The notes beneath the pieces were generated by a model, which was not told the DNA's origin, ran no database searches, and saw only the letters and a list, made by a program, of their open reading frames with translations. The translations under genes were made by a program, and so were the position numbers. Positions 28,419-36,582 of a stretch of DNA of 64,000 nucleotides are shown here, piece by piece. The stretch's first letter is position 1; each line of letters begins with the position of its first letter. The DNA is taken from NCBI RefSeq assembly GCF_008931805.1, contig NZ_CP044399.1:1922001-1986000 (forward strand), given 5' to 3'. The stretch is from Moritella marina ATCC 15381 (GTDB lineage: Bacteria; Pseudomonadota; Gammaproteobacteria; Enterobacterales; Moritellaceae).

Positions 28419-29500
28419 GTACCTTCATTGATTTACTGCGTATTCATCATGACGAGTTTGAACGCCAATTTGGCAATCAACTCTCTCATGACAGCCGTCG
28501 CGCAATTTATGCCATGCTCAGTTGTAAAACTGGGCATCAAGGTTGCTCACAATGGTTTTGTAAACACTGTAACCATGACGATCGCTTACCACTGTCTTGC
28601 GGCCATCGACATTGTCCGCAATGTCAGCAGCACACCACTTCTGATTGGCTTGATCGCCAACAATCAAAGTTACTGCCCGTGCATTACTTTATGGTCACGT
28701 TTACTTTGCCCTACGAGTTACGACCGCTTGCGCGTTCGCAGCCAAAGGCACTTTATCAGTCCATGTTTTCAGTCGCTGCAAGTGTGTTGAAGGATTTTTC
28801 TAAACGTAAACACGGCGGTGAAATTGGCTTCACCACCGTTTTACATACGCACAGTAGGCAACGTAATTTACATCCCCACTTACACACTATAGTCGTCAGT
28901 GGTAGCTATAATAAAATGCGCAACCAATGGTATAAAGGTAAAAGTAACTACCTGTTTAACGCCTTTGCACTGGCTAAAGTCTGGCGAGCCAGAATGCTAG
29001 ATGCGATCAAATACCATACTGATTTATCTCTGCCTAACACAGAAAAGCTACCGACCAAATGGGTCGTTGATTGCCGAAAGGTTGGTTACGGTCTTCCCGC
29101 CTTGCAATATCTATCACGCTATTTGTATCGTGGTGTGTTGCCCGATAAAGACATCATAGACACATCCAATAATACCGTTACTTTCAGATATAAAGACGGA
29201 CAAACTCAAGTAACAAAAACTAGGACCTTACCGACTTTGAAGTTTCTCTGGCTTATCTTGCAACACGTCTTGCCAAAAGGGTTACAACGAGTGCGGGACT
29301 ATGGTTTTTTACACGGTAATGCCAAGCGGCTACGAATGCGTATTCAAGTTATATTGCTGCATCTGTTTAATTGGAAAATGCCGTTGCTGACAGAAACGAC
29401 TCAGACTGAAGCAATACGTATATGCCCTTGTTGCCAGCATGAAATGTGTTGTGTCGGTATCACGAAAGCGATCGAACGAAAGATCAATGCCTCAGCTTAG
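28415..29500 (+). CDS. IS91 family HUH transposase
   Basis: A 361-residue rolling-circle transposase. The N-terminal zinc region has [20 protein letters not shown] followed by QC; the metal-binding HUH motif is in [13 protein letters not shown], and [11 protein letters not shown] plus [15 protein letters not shown] are family signatures, including the Tyr region. The ATG at 28415 overlaps the stop of the upstream recombinase (ATGA). It appears intact and could move both its own element and the deleted copy. Confidence 0.9.
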   Translation: MSTFIDLLRIHHDEFERQFGNQLSHDSRRAIYAMLSCKTGHQGCSQWFCKHCNHDDRLPLSCGHRHCPQCQQHTTSDWLDRQQSKLLPVHYFMVTFTLPYELRPLARSQPKALYQSMFSVAASVLKDFSKRKHGGEIGFTTVLHTHSRQRNLHPHLHTIVVSGSYNKMRNQWYKGKSNYLFNAFALAKVWRARMLDAIKYHTDLSLPNTEKLPTKWVVDCRKVGYGLPALQYLSRYLYRGVLPDKDIIDTSNNTVTFRYKDGQTQVTKTRTLPTLKFLWLILQHVLPKGLQRVRDYGFLHGNAKRLRMRIQVILLHLFNWKMPLLTETTQTEAIRICPCCQHEMCCVGITKAIERKINASA

Positions 29501-29743
29501 GCTGAGCATAATAAGGATAATGGCTTTAACTATATAACTTGGAGATATTGAATTTATGGTGAAAACTGACTAGTTCATTGATAAATAACAGGTCTGTTAT
29601 TTATCTCAATTTCGCTCGTCTTGGGTTTAATCCCAAGACGAAGTGCCTACCAAGATCAAACACGTTATTTACTATATAAAGAAAGGCTCGGGCTTGTTCA
29701 ACACCCGAATAAGGTGTTGGCTGCGCGACACCTATTCTTATTT

Positions 29744-29750
29744 GTTATAC
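29744..29750 (-). repeat. displaced right box of an attC
   Basis: GTTATAC directly right of IS copy 1, overlapping the stop of the ABM gene exactly as right boxes do in neighbouring cassettes. It is the severed end of the attC at 27671-27761. Confidence 0.7.
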
Positions 29751-30029
29751 GTTCTGTTCCTCGATACTGTATGTGCGCTTAACATTGCCTGTTACACGCC
29801 CCCATTCTGAAGCTTTTACCCTTATTTGATGACTTTCAAATGCTGTTTTATCAGTAAATTCTTCATATACAGTAAACCGAGTTGGAAGCTCGTGACTTTG
29901 AGTTACTTCAAAAATTAAGCACCCAGTCTCATTACGAGTTAATTCGATATGCTTCTCAAGTGCCGTAGTAACAATTTCTAGTTCACTTTCAGGGATATCA
30001 ATGTAGCCCGATAAAATTACTTTGCCCAT
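29745..30029 (-). CDS. antibiotic biosynthesis monooxygenase (ABM) domain protein
   Basis: A 94-residue ferredoxin-fold ABM protein. ETGCLIFEVTQSHELPTRFTVYEEF matches the conserved core, with KTAFESHQI after it. Relatives are quinol monooxygenases, heme-degrading proteins or dimeric stress proteins. It follows the tautomerase gene after nine bases with no attC between, so the two share one cassette. Confidence 0.8.
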   Translation of the reverse strand: MGKVILSGYIDIPESELEIVTTALEKHIELTRNETGCLIFEVTQSHELPTRFTVYEEFTDKTAFESHQIRVKASEWGRVTGNVKRTYSIEEQNV

Positions 30030-30038
30030 TGAAGCCCC

Positions 30039-30425
30039 TTAAACATTAACTTTGTAAGTTAGATCTTGAACGTCATCGCCAGTCATACCACGAAAACCCC
30101 AACAATGAGGCGGCTGCTCTTTCAGCGTGATTTCAATGTCGATTGGTAAAATGCCAAGACTGCTCTCAACATTTGCAAATAGAGCATTAATCAGTGCTTT
30201 CTTCGTTTCGACTTTACGCCCTGCCATCATGTTAATTTCAATGACTGTATAAGCATCAGTTCTACCCTCTGGGTAGTAAAAGTCTGACTTATCGAGAGGA
30301 ACAATCCTATGAGCACGCTTGCTCTCAGGAAGTTCGAGTACTTGATTCATAGATGCTTGAATTACATCTGATAATTGAGCTTTGATCGGATTCAAATGCT
30401 CTTTAATTCCATATATTACTACCAC
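30039..30425 (-). CDS. tautomerase-superfamily protein lacking the N-terminal Pro
   Basis: A 128-residue protein with tautomerase features (LNPIKAQLSDVIQASMNQVL, DAYTVIEINMMAGRKVETKK, CWGFRGMTGDDVQ). The frame opens upstream through the attC, but AAAGGAGG sits four bases before a GTG at 30425, so that is the likely start. With that start the second residue is Val, not the Pro that acts as catalytic base in this superfamily. It is co-transcribed with the ABM gene. Confidence 0.75.
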   Translation of the reverse strand: MVVIYGIKEHLNPIKAQLSDVIQASMNQVLELPESKRAHRIVPLDKSDFYYPEGRTDAYTVIEINMMAGRKVETKKALINALFANVESSLGILPIDIEITLKEQPPHCWGFRGMTGDDVQDLTYKVNV

Positions 30426-30442
30426 CGTTCCTCCTTTGAACG

Positions 30443-30523
30443 TATAACGCCAACATAATGGGCGCGCGGCTTTTTGCGCGTTCAGCCAGCTTTGCTGGCG
30501 ATCATTGATGTTCTTGTTAACTG
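30443..30523 (-). repeat. attC site, short variant
   Basis: ATAACGCC and GTTAACTGC flank an 80-base site with different arms from the rest (GGGCGCGCGGC, CAGCCAGCTTTGCTGGC); GC-rich, so it probably came from another source. Confidence 0.75.
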
Positions 30524-30903
30524 CTCTGTGCAACGTAAAAACTCAGTCCAGAAATTAACCAGAAAAATATCCAAGAGATATGTTTACCTTTGGTGAACGA
30601 AGCCGAAAACAAGCCACTAACTAAAAATACAGCCGCAATCACCATAAGTATTTGCTTTTGGGTATGTTCACCTGGACTTGAAAGAATAAAAAGAATGCCT
30701 GCAAACCCCCACCAAGCCACCGTTGTTAGATGCCATGCAAACCTTAAAACCCTCTTTGTAAACCAGTCGCTACCAAGTAGCTTAGGTAATTCCCTTTTAA
30801 AGAGCCGAGTCAAAATATAGCGTTCACCTAGATAGGAATGCACTAAACCTAAAAATATTGCCAAAAAAGCACCCGTAACTAACATATAAACCTCATAATT
30901 CAT
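30517..30903 (-). CDS. four-helix membrane protein, unknown
   Basis: A 128-residue protein with four predicted membrane helices (about 5-24, 57-76, 83-101 and 107-124) and a basic loop after the first. No family recognised, although small proteins of this layout are common cassette cargo. Its start and stop abut attC boxes. Confidence 0.65.
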   Translation of the reverse strand: MNYEVYMLVTGAFLAIFLGLVHSYLGERYILTRLFKRELPKLLGSDWFTKRVLRFAWHLTTVAWWGFAGILFILSSPGEHTQKQILMVIAAVFLVSGLFSASFTKGKHISWIFFWLISGLSFYVAQSS

Positions 30904-30916
30904 TTTACCTTTTGGC

Positions 30917-31020
30917 AGCTAACGCCAAAAATAACAGGCGTAAAATGTTTGGCTAAAATTTGCGACGAAGGAGCAAAGCCAAACAGTTTTACTTCCTTGT
31001 TGATTTTTCTTGTTATGTGC
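30917..31020 (-). repeat. attC site, short type
   Basis: CTAACGCC to GTTATGTGC; arms TAAAATGTTTGGCTAAAAT and AAGCCAAACAGTTTTA. Confidence 0.87.
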
Positions 31021-31024
31021 GCGC

Positions 31025-31339
31025 CTAAAAGTACGTTGATATTATATCCACTTCCATATCGAGGTAACCGGGAAAATAAAACTTCCAACCTTCTGAAATA
31101 AATCCGTTGAAGAAATTTTTTAAACGCTTTAACGCCATACAGTATGATTGGATGGCATCAACCCCATAAATATACTCATTAATCCCCATAGCTGAAACAC
31201 TAAATTTACAACGATAGTCGCCTGCTTCCAAAGTTGGGTCTACCTCAGGCACATCTATCTCAATAGTCAAAAGTAACTCTTTACCATCAGACTTTATTGC
31301 TACATATCTACTGCTTATCAAAAAGAATCCTCCTAGCAC
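31025..31339 (-). CDS. 104-residue cassette protein, unknown
   Basis: I do not recognise a family. The protein is mainly beta strand (GKELLLTIEIDVPEVDPTLE, DYRCKFSVSAMG) and then helical (DAIQSYCMALKRLKNFF), ending with a hydrophobic stretch. The layout recalls small immunity-like proteins, but there is no direct evidence. Confidence 0.6.
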   Translation of the reverse strand: MLGGFFLISSRYVAIKSDGKELLLTIEIDVPEVDPTLEAGDYRCKFSVSAMGINEYIYGVDAIQSYCMALKRLKNFFNGFISEGWKFYFPGYLDMEVDIISTYF

Positions 31340-31438
31340 ATAACGCCCTAATAACAGGCTAAAAATAGTTGGTTAAAATTAGCGACGAAGGAGCAAAACC
31401 AACTGTTATTTGTCCTTTGTTCATTAGCTTGGTATACG
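31339..31438 (-). repeat. attC site, short type, weak right box
   Basis: CATAACGCC is intact, but the right box reads GGTATACG rather than GTTATACG. Arms AATAGTTGGTTAAAAT and ACCAACTGTTATT pair. Confidence 0.83.
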
Positions 31439-31463
31439 TTGCCTTAATTATTTCAGTAACGAA

Positions 31464-31892
31464 TTAACAGCGTATTTTATCCACTCTTGATTGATGTCTT
31501 CCACCTTCAAAAGATGTACTTAAAAACGATTCACAAATCATCTGCGCTTTTTCTAAAGTGACAAACCTTGCTGGTATTGCGACTATATTTGCATCATTAT
31601 GAGTTCTCGCTAATACAGCTAGTTCAACATCCCAAGCGACAGCGCATCGTATTTCTTGGTGCTTGTTTGCAGTCATAGCAATACCGTTCCCACTTCCGCA
31701 TATTATTATTCCCAAATCACATTCATCATTTTCAATCGCGGTTGCTACAGGATGAATAAAATCAGGGTAGTCGCACGAATCTGAATTAAAGGGACCAAAA
31801 TCAGTTGTTTCAATTCCTTTATTTTCTAGTAAAGCGATTATTTCTTTTTTGTATTCGTATCCGGCGTGATCTCCGCCTAATGCTACTTTCAT
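31464..31892 (-). CDS. RpiB/LacAB-family sugar-phosphate isomerase
   Basis: A 142-residue enzyme, normal length for RpiB. It begins KVALGGDHAGYEYKKEIIAL and has IICGSGNGIAMTANK, where RpiB has the active-site Cys (ICGSG) followed by G(I/M). It interconverts ribose- and ribulose-5-phosphate or related sugar phosphates. Metabolic genes of this type are unusual among cassettes, which are mostly of unknown function. Confidence 0.9.
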   Translation of the reverse strand: MKVALGGDHAGYEYKKEIIALLENKGIETTDFGPFNSDSCDYPDFIHPVATAIENDECDLGIIICGSGNGIAMTANKHQEIRCAVAWDVELAVLARTHNDANIVAIPARFVTLEKAQMICESFLSTSFEGGRHQSRVDKIRC

Positions 31893-31944
31893 TGTTTTAT
31901 CACCCTGTATTATCGTAAAGTTTTAATGCTAAACTCGAAAACGT

Positions 31945-32050
31945 ATAACGCCGCAATAACACGTGCGAAAGACTGACTTACAAAACCAATTATACTCTAA
32001 ACCGCGAATGCCGAATGTAAATAGCATCGTGTTGATTGCTTTGTTATACG
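31945..32050 (-). repeat. attC site of the ORF-less cassette, copy A
   Basis: ATAACGCC and GTTATACGA flank a long-type stem variant (CACGTGCGAAAGACTGACTT ... GCATCGTG). The identical site recurs at 40550. Confidence 0.87.
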
Positions 32051-32507
32051 AGCCTTGCTTTCGCTCCGATAAAATTGGTAAAGAATTGATTTACCAAGAT
32101 TTGCTGTAAACTGAGTTTAATTAGACTGACTCAATTAAGCGAGCAAAATATCCATTCAACAGCAATAATTGTGAAACGAAACAATCCTTTTTTCTTACGC
32201 CATTTGTACGACTTGGTTTCAGCCAGTTTGGAAATGATAAACCAAATATCCTAACCACAATTGGGATTGAAAATGCTAAGAGAAAAACACTGATACAGGC
32301 TAAAATGAGGCATAACCAAAGAACAATTGAAGCGTAAATGAGCCGCTGAAACGCCTGAATTTAGGGCAATAATAGTCCAATGCCGAACCTAATGAAACGA
32401 ACACCAAAAGGCTACAAAGAAAAAGGAAAACCACCCTACTTTCACACCTAAAAAGCTAATGGTTCAATCGCTGAACTGAACCAAAAAACTGCATTCTCAG
32501 AGTTCGT
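31945..32507 (-). mobile_element. ORF-less gene cassette, copy A (563 bases)
   Basis: The unit from one recombination box to the next is 563 bases and recurs, as far as I can compare, base for base at 40550-41112. It holds no ORF with a normal start. On the minus strand a frame from about 32360 to 32121 stays open and encodes a strongly hydrophobic stretch (IVLWLCLILACISVFLLAF) but has no ATG and no GTG at its beginning. It may be a start-lost membrane protein gene, an RNA gene or a promoter cassette. Confidence 0.75.
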
Positions 32508-32633
32508 ATAACGCCTGCATAACACGTTTGCTACCATGCAGATTAAGCTCAAATTTACCACTTAATACGGTAAACCCAAAGAAAATCTAGAATGCCGAAT
32601 GTAGCAAATCGTGTTGATGCATTTGTTAAGTGT
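32507..32633 (-). repeat. attC site, long type
   Basis: TATAACGCC and GTTAAGTG flank arms GTTTGCTACCATGCAG and GTAGCAAATCGTG. Confidence 0.87.
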
Positions 32634-32634
32634 T

Positions 32635-33408
32635 TTATGCGCGAGATTTGACTTTTCTAGTTAAATTTCTAATCATTTCAACCAACTCTGGAAAATCTGT
32701 TATCTCAGCCTTTAACATATTTACCGTTGAGTCTTTTTCTAATTGCCCATGATTTTTTGAAGTTTTAACATCATTTTCATTTGCCCCGACAGTGAAGACA
32801 TATTTAATTAAAAAGCCATCAACCGTAAAATAATAGACAGTTTCATCTTTTTCATTTGTAGTTTGGATAAAGGTTGTTAGTAAACCTTTTATCACTTTAT
32901 CTTCTAGTGTGTTAGTTGAATCAATTAAACGATAAACCGACACTCTAAAAAAGTCATCTATTGATAAATTATCATTTATTTTTGGAGATTCAGCTTCTAT
33001 ACAAGATCTTAAAATATTAGCTAATTCACTCGGTAAATCAACCTCTGAAAATTCAGGTAATTTAGATACTGAAGCTCGCCATAATATACTTAATAAATAA
33101 AGGTAAAACCTTTCGTATTCAAAATTTGAAAATTCAATACTATCCTCTTTTTTAACAACACCTTTAGGGTTTTTAAAAAGTCGAGTGCCATATTGTTCAT
33201 ATGAACTTGATAAAAATTGTTCACATCTATGGCAAAGTAGCGGTTCTTTAGGATCTGAATTTGTTACCTCTAAAGACGACCCTTCCAAATAATCAGATTT
33301 AATCAGTTGACCACTTTTTCTTTTCAAGCCTCTAAAGCAGGCTCTTGGTATAATGTGGGATTCCATCAACTCATCCGCTGAGCCACATAATTTACATTTT
33401 GTATTCAA
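32635..33408 (-). CDS. HNH-like zinc protein, putative nuclease
   Basis: A 257-residue protein starting MNTKCKLCGSADELMESHII followed by PRACFR, then LLCHRCEQFLSSSYEQYG. The CxxC, H and CxxC pattern resembles HNH endonucleases whose zinc knuckles frame a catalytic His (SHIIPR). The remaining 180 residues are helical with no known domain. Nuclease activity is inferred from the motif only. Such genes are common in accessory and anti-phage loci. Confidence 0.6.
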   Translation of the reverse strand: MNTKCKLCGSADELMESHIIPRACFRGLKRKSGQLIKSDYLEGSSLEVTNSDPKEPLLCHRCEQFLSSSYEQYGTRLFKNPKGVVKKEDSIEFSNFEYERFYLYLLSILWRASVSKLPEFSEVDLPSELANILRSCIEAESPKINDNLSIDDFFRVSVYRLIDSTNTLEDKVIKGLLTTFIQTTNEKDETVYYFTVDGFLIKYVFTVGANENDVKTSKNHGQLEKDSTVNMLKAEITDFPELVEMIRNLTRKVKSRA

Positions 33409-33432
33409 AACGACCTCTCAACTCTAGAAACA

Positions 33433-33531
33433 CTTAACGCCCTAATAATAGGCAAAAAATTGTTGGCTAAAATGTTGAGGAACGAAAACGGAAAACTGTT
33501 TTTTGTCCTTATTAATTAGCTTGTTATAAAC
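33433..33531 (-). repeat. attC site, short type
   Basis: CTTAACGCC and GTTATAAAC flank arms AATTGTTGGCTAAAAT and GAAAACTGTTTTTTG; one arm is partly mismatched. Confidence 0.84.
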
Positions 33532-34504
33532 CAAAACACTCCTTACTAGAAGAGAAAACTTTACTATGACATTGGTAAACGACATTTTGGTTATATTTGG
33601 CTAACATATCTAAGTCATTAACAACATTGTGAACATCCGTCGACTTAGGCATAGCTTTATATTTTTTAACTAATGCTTCAGGTGCATTTGCTGGTGCAAG
33701 CTTATTTAGGTCACCGAACGCATACCTAATAAAGCCTTTGGAATACAAGTTAAAATCCCAGACCATATGTTCTTTATCCGGTAGAGGTATGCTATATCCT
33801 CTATCAGAGAGTAAACATGAATGGTTATCGTATGTATGAATAATCACCATTGTGAATAATTCTGGGCTTAGATATAAATCCCTAACAAGTTGTTCGAAAA
33901 GGTTAGACTTACCATTCTCTAAAGGTGTCAAAAGGAGAAAAAGCACTGATAACCAATCAATATAATATTCTTCTGATATACCTAGTTTTTCACACAAGTA
34001 CTTTTGTTGAGGTTTTCTACCCTCAATGACTTTTCGGAAATTTGCATAATGAATTTGATCCGTAGGGTGGACATTAGTTAGTTGTGGAAACGTGTTAAGT
34101 ACTTTCTTTATTGAGTAAGGGTTTCTAACAAAGTTGAGAAACTTAGCCAAGAATAAACCAATAATTTCATCTTTAATATCTGCCCCTTTGGTCGGCAGCT
34201 TGGATAGCAAACTATCAGTATTGACCTTAATCTCTGACTCATAACGATAGAACAGAGCCTCAAAGTTATATCTATCTGCTTCTTTCCCTAGTACATCAAA
34301 AGAAAATAGATCATGTAGGCTCAAAATAGTTGAGATTTTTTTCCCTTTAGCAGAATCAAGTTTGATCGATAATGACTCTCGGTCTTTCAAAGTAAATGAA
34401 TGTATTTTCTGGCTTTCATTTTTTAAACTTGGATCTATAGCATTTAACCGTTGCTCGACTTGAGATACAAAGTGCTGGTTCTTTGTTCTATCTAAAAGAT
34501 TCAC
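33524..34504 (-). CDS. 326-residue protein, DUF4238-like N terminus
   Basis: It starts MNLLDRTKNQHFVSQVEQRL, resembling the xQHxVxQxxLR opening of DUF4238 proteins, which occur in defence-rich regions. The rest is mostly helical and contains a conserved-looking C-terminal LPDKEHMVWDFNLYSKGFIR. No catalytic motif identified. Full-length cassette gene. Confidence 0.5.
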   Translation of the reverse strand: MNLLDRTKNQHFVSQVEQRLNAIDPSLKNESQKIHSFTLKDRESLSIKLDSAKGKKISTILSLHDLFSFDVLGKEADRYNFEALFYRYESEIKVNTDSLLSKLPTKGADIKDEIIGLFLAKFLNFVRNPYSIKKVLNTFPQLTNVHPTDQIHYANFRKVIEGRKPQQKYLCEKLGISEEYYIDWLSVLFLLLTPLENGKSNLFEQLVRDLYLSPELFTMVIIHTYDNHSCLLSDRGYSIPLPDKEHMVWDFNLYSKGFIRYAFGDLNKLAPANAPEALVKKYKAMPKSTDVHNVVNDLDMLAKYNQNVVYQCHSKVFSSSKECFGL

Positions 34505-34526
34505 ATTTATTCCAATTTTGGCTTAG

Positions 34527-34630
34527 TTCAACGCCGCATTAAGCGGACAAAAATAGTGGGTTAAAATGTGTAGCGAAGCGAAACGTAACCTACTATTTTA
34601 ATTGCATTTAATGCCTTTTAAGTTGCTATT
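34527..34630 (-). repeat. attC site, short type, degenerate right box
   Basis: TCAACGCC and arms AATAGTGGGTTAAAATGTG / AACCTACTATTTT are present, but the right box reads GTTGCTA and lies about 55 bases from the next stop codon. Probably weak or inactive. Confidence 0.75.
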
Positions 34631-34684
34631 CGGGAGAGAAAACTAGAGTTAAGTCATTCTTCCACTCGAAAGTCGTATCAAAAT

Positions 34685-35665
34685 TTACCATTCATACCGA
34701 CCCAATCCCATAGCTTGTGCTATTGGATAATAAATGGCACCCCACCTATAACCTGTAAACATATTATTACCACCAGTTTCACTATGCATTACTAATATCA
34801 CATCCACATTTTTACTTTCCAAACTGTGTAATATTGGCTCATAAATAACATCATCAGCAACAAAAATTATATTTTCTAGATTTAGGACCTTAATAAAATA
34901 TTCTTCTATATCCTGAAAGACAAAACCATTAGTTTCATGGAAATATATTCTATTTTCCATATCATTTGAAACAACAATATTCCCAGCTACAACTTTAGAA
35001 CCATCAGTATTTTCGTTGTAATTGTAAATGTGAAAATTTAGTACATTTTCCTCAGATTCAAACCTGTTATACATTGTCGTAATGTTCATAATCACATCCT
35101 CTACACTTGGGACCTGTAAACCTTTTTCTGGATACAAACCACTGTACAGTTTAAATGTTTCATCAATAGTGCGTTCTAAGAAGTGACCATCAACTACAAC
35201 AGATGTGTATTTTTTAACTTCTACTTTCTCTAATGTTTTAGTTATTCTTTCAACTACGCTTTTACTAAACAGTTTACATTGGAATTGATCTTTTAAGATG
35301 CTATTTGATGTAAAGGACAATACATAATTATCATTTGTCTTATTCCAGGACTTAATGTCCTCTTTAAAAAAGACGAATAAATAATCTTTCTCTTTGTCTT
35401 CTTCATCAATTGCATATAAAAAAACAATAAAGTCATCTTTTACATATGATTCATGTATTTTTATTGAGTTACTCGTTTTCTTTAGAGTTCTGCCTTTTGA
35501 TTGTATTTTTAATATTTTCGAATATTGACTATCGATGTTATCCAGTACAATAAGGTCTGCACCTTTGATATCAAATGATGGTTTAGCCAAGTTAAAACCA
35601 TATCTAAGCAGTTTGCTTTTTATAAAATTCTCAGCTTCTTCTTCCAATGGTTTATTATCTATCAA
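34685..35665 (-). CDS. PD-(D/E)XK-like N-terminal domain protein, putative nuclease
   Basis: A 326-residue protein. Residues 6-60 look like a restriction-type nuclease core: an N-terminal helix with Glu (EEEAENFIKSKLLRYGF), then FDIKGADLIVLDN and ILKIQSKGRTLK, which gives the G-x-D ... (D/E/Q)-x-K pattern in which Gln replaces the usual acid, as in Q-x-K variants. The C-terminal 200 residues are unrelated to anything I recognise. Activity not proven; a role in phage or plasmid defence is a guess. Confidence 0.5.
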   Translation of the reverse strand: MIDNKPLEEEAENFIKSKLLRYGFNLAKPSFDIKGADLIVLDNIDSQYSKILKIQSKGRTLKKTSNSIKIHESYVKDDFIVFLYAIDEEDKEKDYLFVFFKEDIKSWNKTNDNYVLSFTSNSILKDQFQCKLFSKSVVERITKTLEKVEVKKYTSVVVDGHFLERTIDETFKLYSGLYPEKGLQVPSVEDVIMNITTMYNRFESEENVLNFHIYNYNENTDGSKVVAGNIVVSNDMENRIYFHETNGFVFQDIEEYFIKVLNLENIIFVADDVIYEPILHSLESKNVDVILVMHSETGGNNMFTGYRWGAIYYPIAQAMGLGRYEW

Positions 35666-35745
35666 TATATATTCCTTACGCTCAAACTAGGTTATTTATT
35701 GCACTATAAAATCAACTTTGAATAAAAGTCGAAGCTCTCAGACAA

Positions 35746-35839
35746 CTAACGCCTTGCTAAGCGGACTAAAATTGTGGGTTATAATGTGTAGCGAAGCGAA
35801 ACATAACCCACTGTTTTAGTTCCGTTTAAGCAACTTGTT
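35746..35839 (-). repeat. attC site, short type, interrupted by an IS
   Basis: CTAACGCC and arms AATTGTGGGTTATAATGTG / ATAACCCACTGTTTTAG are intact to CTTGTT, where the deleted IS copy begins. The severed right box GTTATATAC is at 36542-36550. Confidence 0.85.
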
Positions 35840-36534
35840 GAACGAAGCCGCTGCGCGGCGGAGTAATTCCCCCACCAGTCATACTTACCAATAGCATCAC
35901 CATTTGGTGATGCCTTATTGGAGTTATTAGTATGAACCACTCACAACAGCAACGATTTAATTATCTTTATGAACAACACCTTACCAATTTAAGACTGCAA
36001 GGTAAACGACCTGCGACCATTGATGCCTATTCTCGTGCGGTTCGACGTATTTCTGCTTACTTTGATAAGTCTCCCGATGGATTAACAACTGCGGATTTAA
36101 AGGATTACTTTAACAGTCTTATCCAAACGCACTCATGGAGTACCGTTAAAATAGACCGTAACGGCTTGCAGTTTTTCTATCGCTAGCGACTACTGACGCA
36201 CAGCAAAAGCAATACGTATATGCCCTTGTTGCCAGCATGAAATGCGTTATGTCGGTATCACGAAAGCGATCGAACGAAAGATCAATGCCTCAGCTTAGGC
36301 TGAGCATAATAAGGATAATGGCTTTAACTATATAACTTGGAGATATTGAATTTATGGTGAAAACTGACTAGTTCATTGATAAATAACAGGTCTGTTATTT
36401 ATCTCAATTTCGCTCGTCTTGGGTTTAATCCCAAGACGAAGCGCCTACCAAGATCAAACACGTTATTTACTATATAAAGAAAGGCTCGGGCTTGTTCAAC
36501 ACCCGAATAAGGTGTCGGCTGCGCGACACCTATT
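35840..36534 (+). mobile_element. internally deleted IS91-like element, copy 2
   Basis: Both ends match copy 1 at 27762-29736 with a few base changes. The first 84 codons of the recombinase gene are followed, at CGCTAG, by about 20 unmatched bases and then the last 90 bases of the transposase gene. About 1.3 kb is missing, so it encodes no transposase and is a non-autonomous derivative. It occupies the same position within attC as copy 1. Confidence 0.85.
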
Positions 36535-36541
36535 CTTGTAT

Positions 36542-36550
36542 GTTATATAC
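36542..36550 (-). repeat. displaced right box of an attC
   Basis: GTTATATAC lies just right of the deleted IS and is the severed right end of the attC at 35746-35839. Confidence 0.6.
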
Positions 36551-36582
36551 GTTGCTGGGAAAGGAATCTTGGTTAGTTATTT

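Larger units (their letters stand above)
27762..29736 (+). mobile_element. IS91-like element with tyrosine recombinase gene, copy 1
   Basis: A 1.97-kb element. The left end starts GAACGAAGCCGCTGCGCGGC and has two small inverted repeats. Then come a degraded tyrosine recombinase gene and an intact HUH transposase overlapping it by four bases. The right 230 bases hold three hairpins, as expected of the replication origin end of IS91-type rolling-circle elements, ending at CCTATT followed by CTTA. It sits between CTTGTT and GTTATAC of one attC. A shorter copy is at 35840-36534. Confidence 0.8.

Noticed and set aside
28428-28790. Plus-strand ORF within the IS91 transposase
   Set aside because: Alternate frame of a gene with clear HUH and zinc motifs.
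30900-31088. 62-residue minus ORF crossing an attC
   Set aside because: It covers the attC stem and parts of two cassettes in a non-matching frame; the real gene is 31025-31339.
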